DNA of 64,000 bases from an uncultured Alistipes sp. (GTDB taxonomy: Bacteria > Bacteroidota > Bacteroidia > Bacteroidales > Rikenellaceae), in assembly GCA_904502285.1 (NCBI GenBank), contig CAJGEC010000007.1, positions 1 to 64,000 on the forward strand, written 5' to 3'. Positions 16,212-24,853 of this stretch are shown one piece after another. Both the position numbers and the translations under genes were made by a program. The notes beneath the pieces were generated by a model. The model did no database searches and had not been told where the DNA came from. It worked only from the letters and a program-made list of their open reading frames with translations. Position 1 is the stretch's first letter. The number at the start of each line of letters is the position of its first letter.

Positions 16212-18206
16212 ATGAAAAAAGATAGGAAGCAGACCCTGCAGCCACGTTTTAATTTTATGTGGTTCTGGGCTTTGGTGGCCATAGTTATTATTGGCTACTC
16301 GATGATGGATACTCCAAACACTCGTCCTGTGGAGGGTGATTGGAATATGGTTGATGAACTGGTTGAGAAGGGATGTGTTGAGCGCATTGAGGTTCGCGAT
16401 AAGGAGGAGGCGAGTCTCTATTTGCGTCAAGATATGTTGGATTCATTGGCTAAGGATGAGCGTTTTGCTACGGTGCCGATGACAGGTGTTCAGGTTGTCT
16501 TTAATACTGGTGGCGATGTTCAGTATTTTGCTGAGCGCATTGCTACGGCTGAGGCTAAGGCCAAGGAGATTAACCCAGAGGTCGAGCCAGTAGTTGTGAA
16601 GTATGGTCGCACTGAGAAGGGGTGGATGAGTTATATCCTTGAGTTCCTCCCTTGGCTAATCTTCATAGTGTTCTTTATCTTTATGATTCGCTCGATGACA
16701 CGTGGTGCTGGTGGCGGTAAGGATATTATGAGTGTTGGCCGAGCTCGCACACAGACCTCAGATAAGGATGCTAAGGATAAGGTGACCTTCAAGGATGTTG
16801 CTGGTTTGGAGGAGGCTAAGATCGAGATTATGGAGATTGTAGACTTCCTCAAGAATGCTAAGCGCTATCAGGAGTTGGGTGCTAAGATTCCTAAGGGTGC
16901 GCTCTTGGCAGGCCCTCCAGGAACGGGTAAGACGTTGTTGGCTAAGGCTGTTGCTGGCGAGGCCAATGTGCCGTTCCTCTCGATTTCTGGTTCGGACTTC
17001 GTCGAGATGTTTGTGGGCGTTGGTGCTTCACGTGTTCGCGACCTCTTCGACCAGGCTAAGAAGGTAGCACCTTGTATCGTCTTCATCGACGAGATTGATG
17101 CTATTGGCCGTGCGCGAGGTAAGAATTCGGGCTTCTCTGGCAATGATGAGCGCGAAAATACGCTCAACCAGTTGCTTACCGAGATGGATGGTTTCCAGAC
17201 CAATGCTGGTGTTATTGTCTTGGCGGCTACCAACCGTGTAGATATTTTGGATAAGGCCCTTATGCGTGCTGGTCGTTTCGACCGCCAGATTGAGGTGGGT
17301 CTACCCGATGTTAAGGAGCGCAAGGCGATCTTCGATGTACACCTTCGTAAGATAAAACTCGCTGAGGGTCTTGACAGGGAGTTCCTCGCTAAGCAGACTC
17401 CTGGCTTTGCTGGTGCCGATATCGCAAACGTATGTAACGAGGCTGCGCTCATCGCTGCACGTCATAAGAAGAGTTGTGTTACACAGGAGGATTTCCTTGC
17501 GGCTATCGATAGAATCGTAGGAGGTTTGGAGCGTAGAAATATGCCTATGACCCCCGTGGAGCGTCGCTCTACAGCTATTCACGAGGCGGGTCACGCTACG
17601 GTTATGTGGCGTTTAGAGCATTGCGATCCCGTACTCAAGATAACCATCATACCTCGTGGCCGTTCGTTGGGTGCTACGTGGTATCTCCCTGAGGAGAGGG
17701 TTAATCACAATGTCGAGCATTTTATGCATAAGCTATCTGGCTTGGTTGCGGGACGCGTTGCCGAGCAGGTGATTATGGATGTCACCTCTACGGGAGCATT
17801 GAACGACTTGGAGCGTACGTCGAAGACGGCTTATGCTATGGTGGCATACTACGGTATGAGTCCAAAGGTTGGTAATGTTAGCTTCTTTGATGCTACGGGT
17901 CAGCGTGATACCTTCACAAAACCATTCTCGGAGCGCACCGCAGAACTTATTGACGAGGAGGTTCGCCGTATCGTTGATGAGGCTGTGGCAAAGGCTCAAG
18001 AGATTGTGGTGGCCGAGCGCGAGAATATCGAGCGCCTCGCCGACCTGTTGCTTGAAAAGGAGACTATCTTTACTGAGGATATTGAGTCTATCTTGGGTAA
18101 GCCTGCTCAGCATAAGGAGGAGACCGATACTCAGGAGAGTGTCGTTGTTGAGCCAGAGAGAGTTGAAGAGTCAGAGCAGAGCACTGAGGCTCAGGATAAT
18201 AAGTAA
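16212..18206 (+). CDS. ftsH: ATP-dependent zinc metalloprotease FtsH
   Basis: Membrane-bound AAA+ protease for quality control. The 664-aa product has two N-terminal membrane segments (about residues 14-32 and 138-160) flanking a periplasmic domain. The AAA+ domain has Walker A GPPGTGKT (234-241) and Walker B IVFIDEIDAIG, and the zinc-protease motif is HEAGH (457-461). The ATG at 16212 was preferred to a TTG two codons earlier. The C-terminal tail is acidic and Glu/Gln-rich. It follows rsfS by 52 bp and precedes cdsA by 28 bp. Confidence 0.97.
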   Translation: MKKDRKQTLQPRFNFMWFWALVAIVIIGYSMMDTPNTRPVEGDWNMVDELVEKGCVERIEVRDKEEASLYLRQDMLDSLAKDERFATVPMTGVQVVFNTGGDVQYFAERIATAEAKAKEINPEVEPVVVKYGRTEKGWMSYILEFLPWLIFIVFFIFMIRSMTRGAGGGKDIMSVGRARTQTSDKDAKDKVTFKDVAGLEEAKIEIMEIVDFLKNAKRYQELGAKIPKGALLAGPPGTGKTLLAKAVAGEANVPFLSISGSDFVEMFVGVGASRVRDLFDQAKKVAPCIVFIDEIDAIGRARGKNSGFSGNDERENTLNQLLTEMDGFQTNAGVIVLAATNRVDILDKALMRAGRFDRQIEVGLPDVKERKAIFDVHLRKIKLAEGLDREFLAKQTPGFAGADIANVCNEAALIAARHKKSCVTQEDFLAAIDRIVGGLERRNMPMTPVERRSTAIHEAGHATVMWRLEHCDPVLKITIIPRGRSLGATWYLPEERVNHNVEHFMHKLSGLVAGRVAEQVIMDVTSTGALNDLERTSKTAYAMVAYYGMSPKVGNVSFFDATGQRDTFTKPFSERTAELIDEEVRRIVDEAVAKAQEIVVAERENIERLADLLLEKETIFTEDIESILGKPAQHKEETDTQESVVVEPERVEESEQSTEAQDNK

Positions 18207-18234
18207 TTATTGACAGATTAACAAGGGTAGAGCT

Positions 18235-19131
18235 ATGAGCGATAAACTTCGTAACCTGATAGTTAGAACATTGAGCGGTGCCGTGTTGTTGGCAATTGTT
18301 GTGGTAGCTGCCTATATGGGCTATTGGGGCTTCGGAACATTGATGCTTTTAATCACGGTGATAGGTGTTTGGGAGTTCTATAAACTTGTTGCAGCTAAGG
18401 GAGTAGAGCCACAGCGAGGTTTAGGAATGCTTATCAGCACCATATATGTTTTGGGATGTGTAATCTCTTTAGGAGCGTGGGTTAATTACGTTGATAATGG
18501 TAAATTAGATTGGGTTGCTAAAGCAGTGTGCGAAGTAGGGTTGGTGGCTAGTTTCGTAGTTCTTGTAGTAGGCATAGCCCTTATCTTTGTACGTGAGGTA
18601 TTCCTTGCTAAAAAGACCCCAATGCTTAATATAGCATCTACCATTATGGGAATCTTCTACGTGGCTGTACCTATGTCGTTGATGCTGACAGTGCCACTTA
18701 TGCTCTCACCACTTGGCTGGACTCCTCTGGTATTCCTCTTCTACCTCTTTATCGTCTGGGGTAACGATGTCTTTGCCTATTTGGTAGGTATCACCCTTGG
18801 TCGCCATAAGATGTGTGAGCGCCTCTCGCCTAAGAAGTCGTGGGAGGGTTTCGTAGGAGGTGTCATAGGTGCTATGGTTATGGGTGCTGTGGGTGCCGTG
18901 GTCGTAGGTGGTAACCTCGGAGTATGGCTCGGTCTCTCTGTTGTGGTGTCGTTGTCGAGTGTGGTAGGCGACTTGGTGGAGTCGATGTTTAAGCGTGATG
19001 CAGGTGTCAAGGACTCAGGTAATATCTTGCCTGGCCACGGTGGTATCCTCGACCGCTTCGATGCATTGATTCTCTCTGCCCCATTTGCATTTATCTACCT
19101 CCTTGTAGTTGTTGTAGTACCAAACTTATAA
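18235..19131 (+). CDS. cdsA: Phosphatidate cytidylyltransferase
   Basis: Makes CDP-diacylglycerol from phosphatidate and CTP, the branch point of phospholipid synthesis. The 298-aa polytopic protein has the CDS signature near the C-terminus, SPKKSWEGFVGGVIGA followed by VKDSGNILPGHGGILDRFD. It lies between ftsH and psd; 29 bp separate it from psd. With Psd it covers the first and last steps of phosphatidylethanolamine synthesis; the middle enzyme, PssA, is not adjacent here. Confidence 0.95.
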   Translation: MSDKLRNLIVRTLSGAVLLAIVVVAAYMGYWGFGTLMLLITVIGVWEFYKLVAAKGVEPQRGLGMLISTIYVLGCVISLGAWVNYVDNGKLDWVAKAVCEVGLVASFVVLVVGIALIFVREVFLAKKTPMLNIASTIMGIFYVAVPMSLMLTVPLMLSPLGWTPLVFLFYLFIVWGNDVFAYLVGITLGRHKMCERLSPKKSWEGFVGGVIGAMVMGAVGAVVVGGNLGVWLGLSVVVSLSSVVGDLVESMFKRDAGVKDSGNILPGHGGILDRFDALILSAPFAFIYLLVVVVVPNL

Positions 19132-19160
19132 TCGAATACTAACCTAAAAAACTATACCTT

Positions 19161-19829
19161 ATGAAGATTAACAAAGAGGGATATATCATTATAGGCATCA
19201 CAGGCCTTATATGTCTTTCGATATGGTTGCTCGTCTACCTCTTTTTGGATACGCCGAGTGCCATAATGTGGTTTATGTCTATTTTCTTGCTCATCTTCTG
19301 GTTCTTCGTTGCAGCCTTCTTCCGTGAGCCACGACGTGTTCAGATTCACGATGAGGAGTTGATATTCTCGCCTTGCGATGGCCGTGTCGTTGTTACGGAG
19401 GTTGTCGAGGCCGACGAATATATAAGTGGCCCGATGCTTCAGATATCTATCTTTATGTCTGTTACCAACGTACACGTCAATTGGATGCCTGTGCCTGGAG
19501 AGGTGGAGTACTTCAAGCACCACCACGGCCGTTTCCTTGTGGCTTGGCACCCTAAGTCTTCTACCGAGAATGAGCGTACCACTACCGTTGTGCGCCATAC
19601 CAGCGGTTGCAAGGTTCTTATCCGCCAGATTGCAGGCTTCGTGGCACGACGCATCGTAAACTACGTTAAGCCAGGCGATAAGGTGGATCAGAATAGCGTG
19701 TTGGGCTTCATCAAGTTTGGCTCACGTGTAGATTTGCTTATCCCTAAGGATGCTGAGTTGTTTGTTGAGATTGGTGACCCTGTCATCGGCTCGCAGACGC
19801 CTATCGCACGTCTGAAGCGTAATAAATAG
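19161..19829 (+). CDS. psd: Phosphatidylserine decarboxylase (short form)
   Basis: Converts phosphatidylserine to phosphatidylethanolamine. The 222-aa proenzyme is the short bacterial type, with two N-terminal hydrophobic segments. Self-cleavage is expected at Gly187-Ser188 within IKFGSRVDLL, which generates the pyruvoyl group on the serine. Motifs FMSVTNVHVNWMPVPG and NERTTTVV are family-specific. It is the fourth gene of the rsfS cluster. Confidence 0.95.
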   Translation: MKINKEGYIIIGITGLICLSIWLLVYLFLDTPSAIMWFMSIFLLIFWFFVAAFFREPRRVQIHDEELIFSPCDGRVVVTEVVEADEYISGPMLQISIFMSVTNVHVNWMPVPGEVEYFKHHHGRFLVAWHPKSSTENERTTTVVRHTSGCKVLIRQIAGFVARRIVNYVKPGDKVDQNSVLGFIKFGSRVDLLIPKDAELFVEIGDPVIGSQTPIARLKRNK

Positions 19830-19843
19830 AGGAGATACTTAGG

Positions 19844-20938
19844 ATGAACGTCGAGAGGATTATCAAGGGGGTGATATCTATTGCCATCATTGGCTTGGTC
19901 TTGGGCCTTGTGTGGTATTTTTGGCAGATAGTGTTATACATTATTCTGGCTGCAATTCTATCGCTCGTAGGTCGTCCTCTGGTAGTTAAGTTGTTGCGTA
20001 TACGCCTGTTCAATCACTCGATGTCGCGCACCTTAGCCGCGGCCATAACGCTCGTTGTTATGTGGGTGGTCGTTGGGCTTCTTTGTGCGCTCTTCATTCC
20101 GCTACTCTTTGGCAAGGTTCACGAGTTGGCGGCTATGGATTGGGATGGTGTCACTGCCGTTATAGAGTCCTCGATAAGCAACTTAAGAGTTATGCTTCAG
20201 CGTACATTCTCGTTGGAGTTCAACGACGTGGGCGATGCCTTCAAAAACTTTATATTGAACCTCGTAGATGTAGACTACGTGAAGACCTTTTCGAGTGTCG
20301 CTTCGGTGATTAAGAGTGCTGCCATAGCCTTCTTCTCGGTGTCGTTCATCACCTTCTATTTTATGAAGGAGGATGGTCTGTTCTACCGCCTTGTTGCAAT
20401 CTTCTTCCCTGATAAGTACCACACCAACGTATTCAATGCCTTGGACTCTATCACAACCCTTTTGTCGCGCTATTTTGGTGGCCTTATGGTTGAGAGTCTG
20501 TTGCTTATCGTGGTTATCTCGGTGGCGATGCTTATCTTCGGTATGAAGAGTAGCGATGCCCTTATTGTCGGCTTGCTTATCGGTGTGTTCAATCTTATAC
20601 CATACGCTGGCCCTGTCATCGGCAGCTTCTTGTCGTTGTGCATCGCCATTATCTCACCTATCGAGGGAGATGTGTTACATACCGTGCTGATTCTCTGTTC
20701 AACGATTGCCGTTGTGAAGCTCATCGACGATTTTATTATACAGCCGACCATCTATTCCGATCGTGTGCAGGCTCACCCCTTGGAGATATTCTTATGTATC
20801 TCCATTGCGGGATATGTCGCAGGTGTGTGGGGTATGCTCTTGGCCATTCCACTCTACACCATTTTGCGCGTCTTTGCCCGTGAGTTCTTCTCGGAGTATA
20901 GTTTAGTTAGGAAATTAACAAGTCAAATGACTAAGTAG
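19844..20938 (+). CDS. AI-2E (PerM-type) family membrane permease
   Basis: A 364-aa polytopic protein with about seven to eight membrane segments and the family's central pattern (LLSRYFGGLMVESLLLIVVI...GLLIGVFNLIPYAGPVIGS and later IDDFIIQPTIYSDRV.AHPLEIFL). Members have been assigned to autoinducer-2 export or Na+/H+ exchange; the substrate cannot be told from sequence. It follows psd by 14 bp. Its stop overlaps a possible GTG start of the next gene and is 2 bp from that gene's ATG, so the two are probably coupled. Confidence 0.88.
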   Translation: MNVERIIKGVISIAIIGLVLGLVWYFWQIVLYIILAAILSLVGRPLVVKLLRIRLFNHSMSRTLAAAITLVVMWVVVGLLCALFIPLLFGKVHELAAMDWDGVTAVIESSISNLRVMLQRTFSLEFNDVGDAFKNFILNLVDVDYVKTFSSVASVIKSAAIAFFSVSFITFYFMKEDGLFYRLVAIFFPDKYHTNVFNALDSITTLLSRYFGGLMVESLLLIVVISVAMLIFGMKSSDALIVGLLIGVFNLIPYAGPVIGSFLSLCIAIISPIEGDVLHTVLILCSTIAVVKLIDDFIIQPTIYSDRVQAHPLEIFLCISIAGYVAGVWGMLLAIPLYTILRVFAREFFSEYSLVRKLTSQMTK

Positions 20939-20940
20939 TG

Positions 20941-21297
20941 ATGATTGAGATTGAGGCAGAGGTTGTTCACGGCCGTAAGATAGGTCGTGCATTGGGCTTT
21001 CCTACCGCAAATATGACCCTTGAGGGTTATCCAGATATAGAGCGTGGAGTCTATGTGTCGGAGGTTGTTATCGATGGTGTCTGCTATCGAGCGATGTCCA
21101 ATGTGGGTGTGCGCCCATCTGTTGGGGGCAAGGAGTTGCTTCTTGAGACCCATGTCATAGATTTCTCTGGCGACCTCTATGGTCGTCGTCTTGTAGTGCG
21201 CCTAATAGAGAAGATTCGCGATGAGAAGCGCTTCTCCTCTATCACCGACCTTAAGGAGCAGTTAGCCAAGGATTATCACTATATACGAACTATGTAG
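20941..21297 (+). CDS. Free-standing riboflavin kinase domain
   Basis: Predicted to phosphorylate riboflavin to FMN. The 118-aa protein is only the C-terminal half of a normal bacterial RibF. It has the kinase signature GRALGFPTAN (residues 15-24), SNVGVRPSVGG, the catalytic glutamate region LLETHVIDF (Glu69) and LYGRRLVVRLIEKIRDEKRF. The N-terminal FAD synthetase (nucleotidyltransferase) half is absent, and the upstream DNA encodes an unrelated permease. The ATG at 20941 was chosen; a GTG at 20938 overlaps the upstream stop. The gene ends 8 bp from convergent ubiX with no terminator between. It is complete, not obviously truncated by a frameshift here. Confidence 0.85.
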   Translation: MIEIEAEVVHGRKIGRALGFPTANMTLEGYPDIERGVYVSEVVIDGVCYRAMSNVGVRPSVGGKELLLETHVIDFSGDLYGRRLVVRLIEKIRDEKRFSSITDLKEQLAKDYHYIRTM

Positions 21298-21305
21298 GCG
21301 CACAA

Positions 21306-21854
21306 CTACTCGCCCCACTGGCGATGCGCTACCTCCACTCCCAACATACCCACAATCCTTCGTGAGAGTTCCATACAGAGCTCCTCTATCGTCGTTGTGC
21401 CGAAGTAGAATGAGGGGGATGCTGGAAATACTATAGCACCACACTCCGTTAGCGTAGTCATATTGCGAAGGTGAATTAGCGAGTAGGGAGCTTCGCGTAC
21501 AACCACAACCACGCGCCTGCGCTCCTTAAGCATCACATCTACTGCGCGCTCAATCAAAGTCTGCGAAACACCTGTGGCCAAACGTGCAACTGTGCCCATC
21601 GATGCTGGTACAACGAGCATAGCATCCCACTTAGCCGAGCCACTGGCTACCGAGGCCCACATATCGTCGTTATCAAAATATGTGATTCGCTCATCTTCGG
21701 GAAGTGTTATGCCTTCAGCCTTAATGACATCGGGGGCATGTTTGCTTAGGATTACACCCAACTTCTCAACCCCCTTATTGCTAAGTAGGAGTTCCAAGCA
21801 TTGGCGGGCATAAATGGCGCCACTGGCCCCTGTTATTGCTACAACTATCTTCAT
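21306..21854 (-). CDS. ubiX: Flavin prenyltransferase UbiX
   Basis: Joins a dimethylallyl group to FMN to make prenyl-FMN, the cofactor of UbiD-type decarboxylases. The 182-aa protein begins VVAITGASGAIYA, the flavin-binding loop, and contains SGSAKWDAMLVVPASMGTVARLATGVSQTLIERAVDVMLKERR, typical of the UbiX family. It starts 2 bp after the deacetylase stop and is probably cotranscribed with it. No ubiD lies in this window. Confidence 0.93.
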   Translation of the reverse strand: MKIVVAITGASGAIYARQCLELLLSNKGVEKLGVILSKHAPDVIKAEGITLPEDERITYFDNDDMWASVASGSAKWDAMLVVPASMGTVARLATGVSQTLIERAVDVMLKERRRVVVVVREAPYSLIHLRNMTTLTECGAIVFPASPSFYFGTTTIEELCMELSRRIVGMLGVEVAHRQWGE

Positions 21855-21856
21855 TG

Positions 21857-22465
21857 CTACAACTCCAAAATTTTACATTTCAACCCTAATTCGTGAGCCT
21901 TACGCAAGAGAATGGGTAGTACATAGCTGGTATTACGGAATGACTTGTCGCTGTCGTGCAATGATATTATATCGCCACCACGCAACCCCTTTATTGTGCC
22001 CATGAGGCAAGCCTTTGGAGATAGTTTCCTGTTATAGTCTCGCGATAGTACGTTCCACATCACCACGCGATAGCGCTGGGCTATTTGGCGCAACTGTGTT
22101 CGAGTGATACGTGCGTAGGGTGGGCGGAAGAGTTCTGTATGTAGCATATCGCCAGCCAAGTCTACATCCTCAATATATCTATCAAGAGGCATACCCCAAC
22201 CCTTCTGGTGGGAGTAGGTGTGGTTGCCAATCTTATGCCCCTTGTCGAGTATCATCTGGTATAGGTCGGGATACAACTCTACGTTCTTTCCCAGCACGAA
22301 GAATGTGGCTTTGGCGTCGTAGCGCTCCAAGGTTTGGAGTATCCACTCTGTAACGCCTGGCGTAGGGCCATCGTCGAAGGTGAGGTAGATACCCTCGTTA
22401 TCCTCGATGCTCCATACCACATTCGGAAAGAGCCACTGTAGCAATATGCCTGGTCTAATTCTCAT
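21857..22465 (-). CDS. Polysaccharide deacetylase family protein (NodB domain)
   Basis: A 202-aa carbohydrate esterase family 4-like protein. It has the catalytic-base motif TFDDGP (Asp31, Asp32), the metal-binding HTYSH (His82, His86) and the RPPYARI groove motif, so the metal site looks complete. No signal peptide is evident; the N-terminus is short and hydrophobic. Possible substrates are peptidoglycan or other N-acetylated sugars. It is upstream of ubiX in the same transcript and divergent from the DUF4837 gene. Confidence 0.9.
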   Translation of the reverse strand: MRIRPGILLQWLFPNVVWSIEDNEGIYLTFDDGPTPGVTEWILQTLERYDAKATFFVLGKNVELYPDLYQMILDKGHKIGNHTYSHQKGWGMPLDRYIEDVDLAGDMLHTELFRPPYARITRTQLRQIAQRYRVVMWNVLSRDYNRKLSPKACLMGTIKGLRGGDIISLHDSDKSFRNTSYVLPILLRKAHELGLKCKILEL

Positions 22466-22514
22466 CCGCTTAATCTATCAAAAGTATATCGGTGATGCAA
22501 AAGTAACTTATTTT

Positions 22515-22545
22515 TTTGTAAATCGAAAAACTATGACTACCTTTG
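22515..22545 (+). promoter_or_regulatory. Promoter of the DUF4837 gene
   Basis: TTTG at 22515-22518 and TACCTTTG at 22538-22545, 19 bp apart. Two further minus-strand -7-like elements (CAAAAGTA at 22479-22486 and 22498-22505) lie in the same gap and could serve the deacetylase gene. Confidence 0.7.
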
Positions 22546-22607
22546 TATATATAGCGACGCGCTTTTTGCTCGCTATTTGTGGTTGAACCAATAAATTGTT
22601 TTAGAGT

Positions 22608-23603
22608 ATGAAAAATAGAGTTCTCCTTTTTATTGCATTTGTTATGGCCTTTAGTTGTGGTTGCACCGTAAGAAATACTCTTCCTGAGAAGACCACAGCG
22701 GGTGAAGCCTATGATGTTGTGGTTATCTGCGACGATGAGTCTTGGCGTGGCGACCTGTCGTATGCTGTGTGCGATTTGCTGGAGGAGTCGGCCCCAGGCC
22801 TCACACGTCCTCAGGGCTACTTCAATATAGTGAAGCAGGTTGCTCCGCGCAGTGCCTCGGATATCGATAGAAAATACCCTAACCTCTTTGTGGTGAGCAT
22901 CAACCCCACGGTTGATGAGGCAACATACGCCGTATCGAAGAATCTCTATGCGCGCCCTCAGACCGTGGTTACCGTGACGGCTCCGAGTGTAGCATCTGCC
23001 CTATCCCTCTTCGATGAGGCTGATGATGCTATTCGTGAGGAGTTCGAGAAGGGTGAGCGTAATAAGAGCAATAGATACTATTCGGTAAATCCTGCCGAGT
23101 TGCTGATGGCCGACTTCAAGGAGCATACGGGCATAGAGATGATTATCCCGGCACACTTCTATAAGGCTAATACCGCAGATAAGGAGTTGTTGTGGTATAT
23201 ACGCGACTATCCCGCACGTGCTCAGTATATCTTTGCCTTCAAGACCCCTTGCGACACCACGCTTCCAGTAGATATGCAGGCCCTTTCGGTTATGGGTGCT
23301 ATAGATCAGAAGTTGGCAACGATTTCGAGCAAGGGTGCTTCGGGTTCGTATATGCGTCTGTCGAACGAGCCATCCTCAATGTCGTTTAGATCGGATATAG
23401 ATATTAATGGTCGCGTTTGGTTCGAGGTGCGTGGCTGGTGGGAGGTTGCCAACGACTTTATGGGTGGCCCATTCGTAGGCTATACAACCATCGATGAGAA
23501 GAGTTCCGAGGCCTTAGTTGTTATCTTTGCCCTGTATGCTCCGGAGGACCCCCAGCGTAACCTACTTAGGGAGTTGGAGCATCTTATATATACCACAAAG
23601 TAG
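22608..23603 (+). CDS. DUF4837 family lipoprotein
   Basis: A 331-aa protein with a signal peptide ending in a cysteine (FSCGC region), so probably a lipoprotein. The body resembles DUF4837, a family known only from Bacteroidota and without an assigned function; GYFNIVKQVAP, the DDAIREEFEKGER region and the late WFEVRGWWEVANDFMGGPFVGYT stretch support this. It is monocistronic, with its own promoter and a shared bidirectional terminator. Confidence 0.8.
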   Translation: MKNRVLLFIAFVMAFSCGCTVRNTLPEKTTAGEAYDVVVICDDESWRGDLSYAVCDLLEESAPGLTRPQGYFNIVKQVAPRSASDIDRKYPNLFVVSINPTVDEATYAVSKNLYARPQTVVTVTAPSVASALSLFDEADDAIREEFEKGERNKSNRYYSVNPAELLMADFKEHTGIEMIIPAHFYKANTADKELLWYIRDYPARAQYIFAFKTPCDTTLPVDMQALSVMGAIDQKLATISSKGASGSYMRLSNEPSSMSFRSDIDINGRVWFEVRGWWEVANDFMGGPFVGYTTIDEKSSEALVVIFALYAPEDPQRNLLRELEHLIYTTK

Positions 23604-23622
23604 CCTCTGCTGGTGATAAAGT

Positions 23623-23651
23623 ATAGGCTGTTGGGGACGCCAACAGCCTAT
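23623..23651. terminator. Bidirectional terminator between the DUF4837 gene and thiL
   Basis: Perfect 12-bp stem (ataggctgttgg / ccaacagcctat) with a 5-nt loop between convergent genes; T run on the plus side. Confidence 0.88.
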
Positions 23652-23675
23652 TTTGTATCAAGATTGAGATATTGC

Positions 23676-24704
23676 CTAACGGTCGAATGCCTGAGCCTTA
23701 AGGGCAATGCCCTCGCCATCAGGGGTTACGAGTATCACGCCCGACTCCTCGCGAGTGATGTGGCCGATGACGTCTACTAATCCCAGTTTCATCACCTTCT
23801 CCTGCATCTCCAAAGGAACGGTGAAGAGCAACTCGTGGTCTTCGCCACCATTCAACGCTGCGATAACGGGGTCGATGTGCATCTCTTCTGCGAGTTCCGA
23901 TGTCTGACGAGCTATAGGTATGCGCTCAAGGTAGATGCGTGCGCCACACTTCGACGAGCGACAAATCTGTCGTAGGTCCGAAGCCAAACCATCCGAGAGG
24001 TCAATCATCGAAGTAGGCTTTATGCCCTCTTCGCGCAGAGCCTCCAATACGTTTGTACGTGCGCGTGGCTTGAGGTAGCGCTCAAGGAGGTACTCATACC
24101 CCTGGAACTTAGGCTCAGGGTTCTCGATATCCTTCAATACGCGTTTCTCGCGCTCTAAGAGATGGAGACCCATATATGCGCCACCGAGGTTCGAGGTGAT
24201 GCAGATGAGGTCGTGCTCCTTAGCACCTGAACGATAGGCAATTTCTTCGCGCTTAACGCGTCCTGTAGCTGAGATTGTTATCACCAAACCATTCATCGAG
24301 GCGGTGGTATCACCACCCACGATATCTACGCCCAACTCTTTGCACGCCTGCTCCATACCCTCGTAGAGGGCATCGAGTGCTTCTACCGAGATTTTTGCCG
24401 AGATGCCGAGTGCCACTACGACCTGCTCAGGGCGACCATTCATCGCAAGGATGTCGTTTACACCACGCACGATAGCCTTGTAGCCGAGGTGCTTGAGTGG
24501 GAAGTAGCTGAGGTCGAAATCGATACCCTCGGTCATCATATCCGTAGTTAGCAATAGCAACTCGTCGCCGAGGTCAATGACTGCGGCATCATCTCCCGAA
24601 GCCAAAAGTGTGCTGTCGTTGCGTCTCTTAAGCTTTGAGGTGAGACGATCAATTAGGCCAAACTCACCAAGAGTGGCGATTTCCGTGCTATTTTTCTTCT
24701 CCAT
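23676..24704 (-). CDS. thiL: Thiamine-monophosphate kinase
   Basis: Phosphorylates thiamine monophosphate to the active diphosphate. The 342-aa protein has the ThiL N-terminal pattern GEFGLIDRL and SGDDAAVIDL, then LLTTDMMTEGIDFDLSYFPLKHLGYKA and GVNDILAMNG, and a C-terminal DLSDGLASDL and NGGEDHELLFT. Length is normal. It is divergent from adk; their promoters interleave. Confidence 0.95.
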   Translation of the reverse strand: MEKKNSTEIATLGEFGLIDRLTSKLKRRNDSTLLASGDDAAVIDLGDELLLLTTDMMTEGIDFDLSYFPLKHLGYKAIVRGVNDILAMNGRPEQVVVALGISAKISVEALDALYEGMEQACKELGVDIVGGDTTASMNGLVITISATGRVKREEIAYRSGAKEHDLICITSNLGGAYMGLHLLEREKRVLKDIENPEPKFQGYEYLLERYLKPRARTNVLEALREEGIKPTSMIDLSDGLASDLRQICRSSKCGARIYLERIPIARQTSELAEEMHIDPVIAALNGGEDHELLFTVPLEMQEKVMKLGLVDVIGHITREESGVILVTPDGEGIALKAQAFDR

Positions 24705-24748
24705 CTGAATAAGATATTAGATGTTTTAAATATTTTCTAAATTTTTTG

Positions 24749-24780
24749 CAAAAGTATCGTTTTGATTGGATAATTGCAAA
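24749..24780 (-). promoter_or_regulatory. Promoter of thiL
   Basis: On the minus strand, TTTG (plus 24777-24780) and TACTTTTG (plus 24749-24756) are 20 bp apart. It overlaps the adk promoter on the other strand. Confidence 0.72.
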
Positions 24781-24796
24781 AAAAAATATATCTTTG
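24766..24796 (+). promoter_or_regulatory. Promoter of adk
   Basis: TTG at 24766-24768 and TATCTTTG at 24789-24796, 20 bp apart; 58 bp upstream of the adk start. Confidence 0.72.
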
Positions 24797-24853
24797 CGTC
24801 AAATTTTTTTAAAACGACTATTAATAAGATATAACGTAAAACTTAAATAAGAT

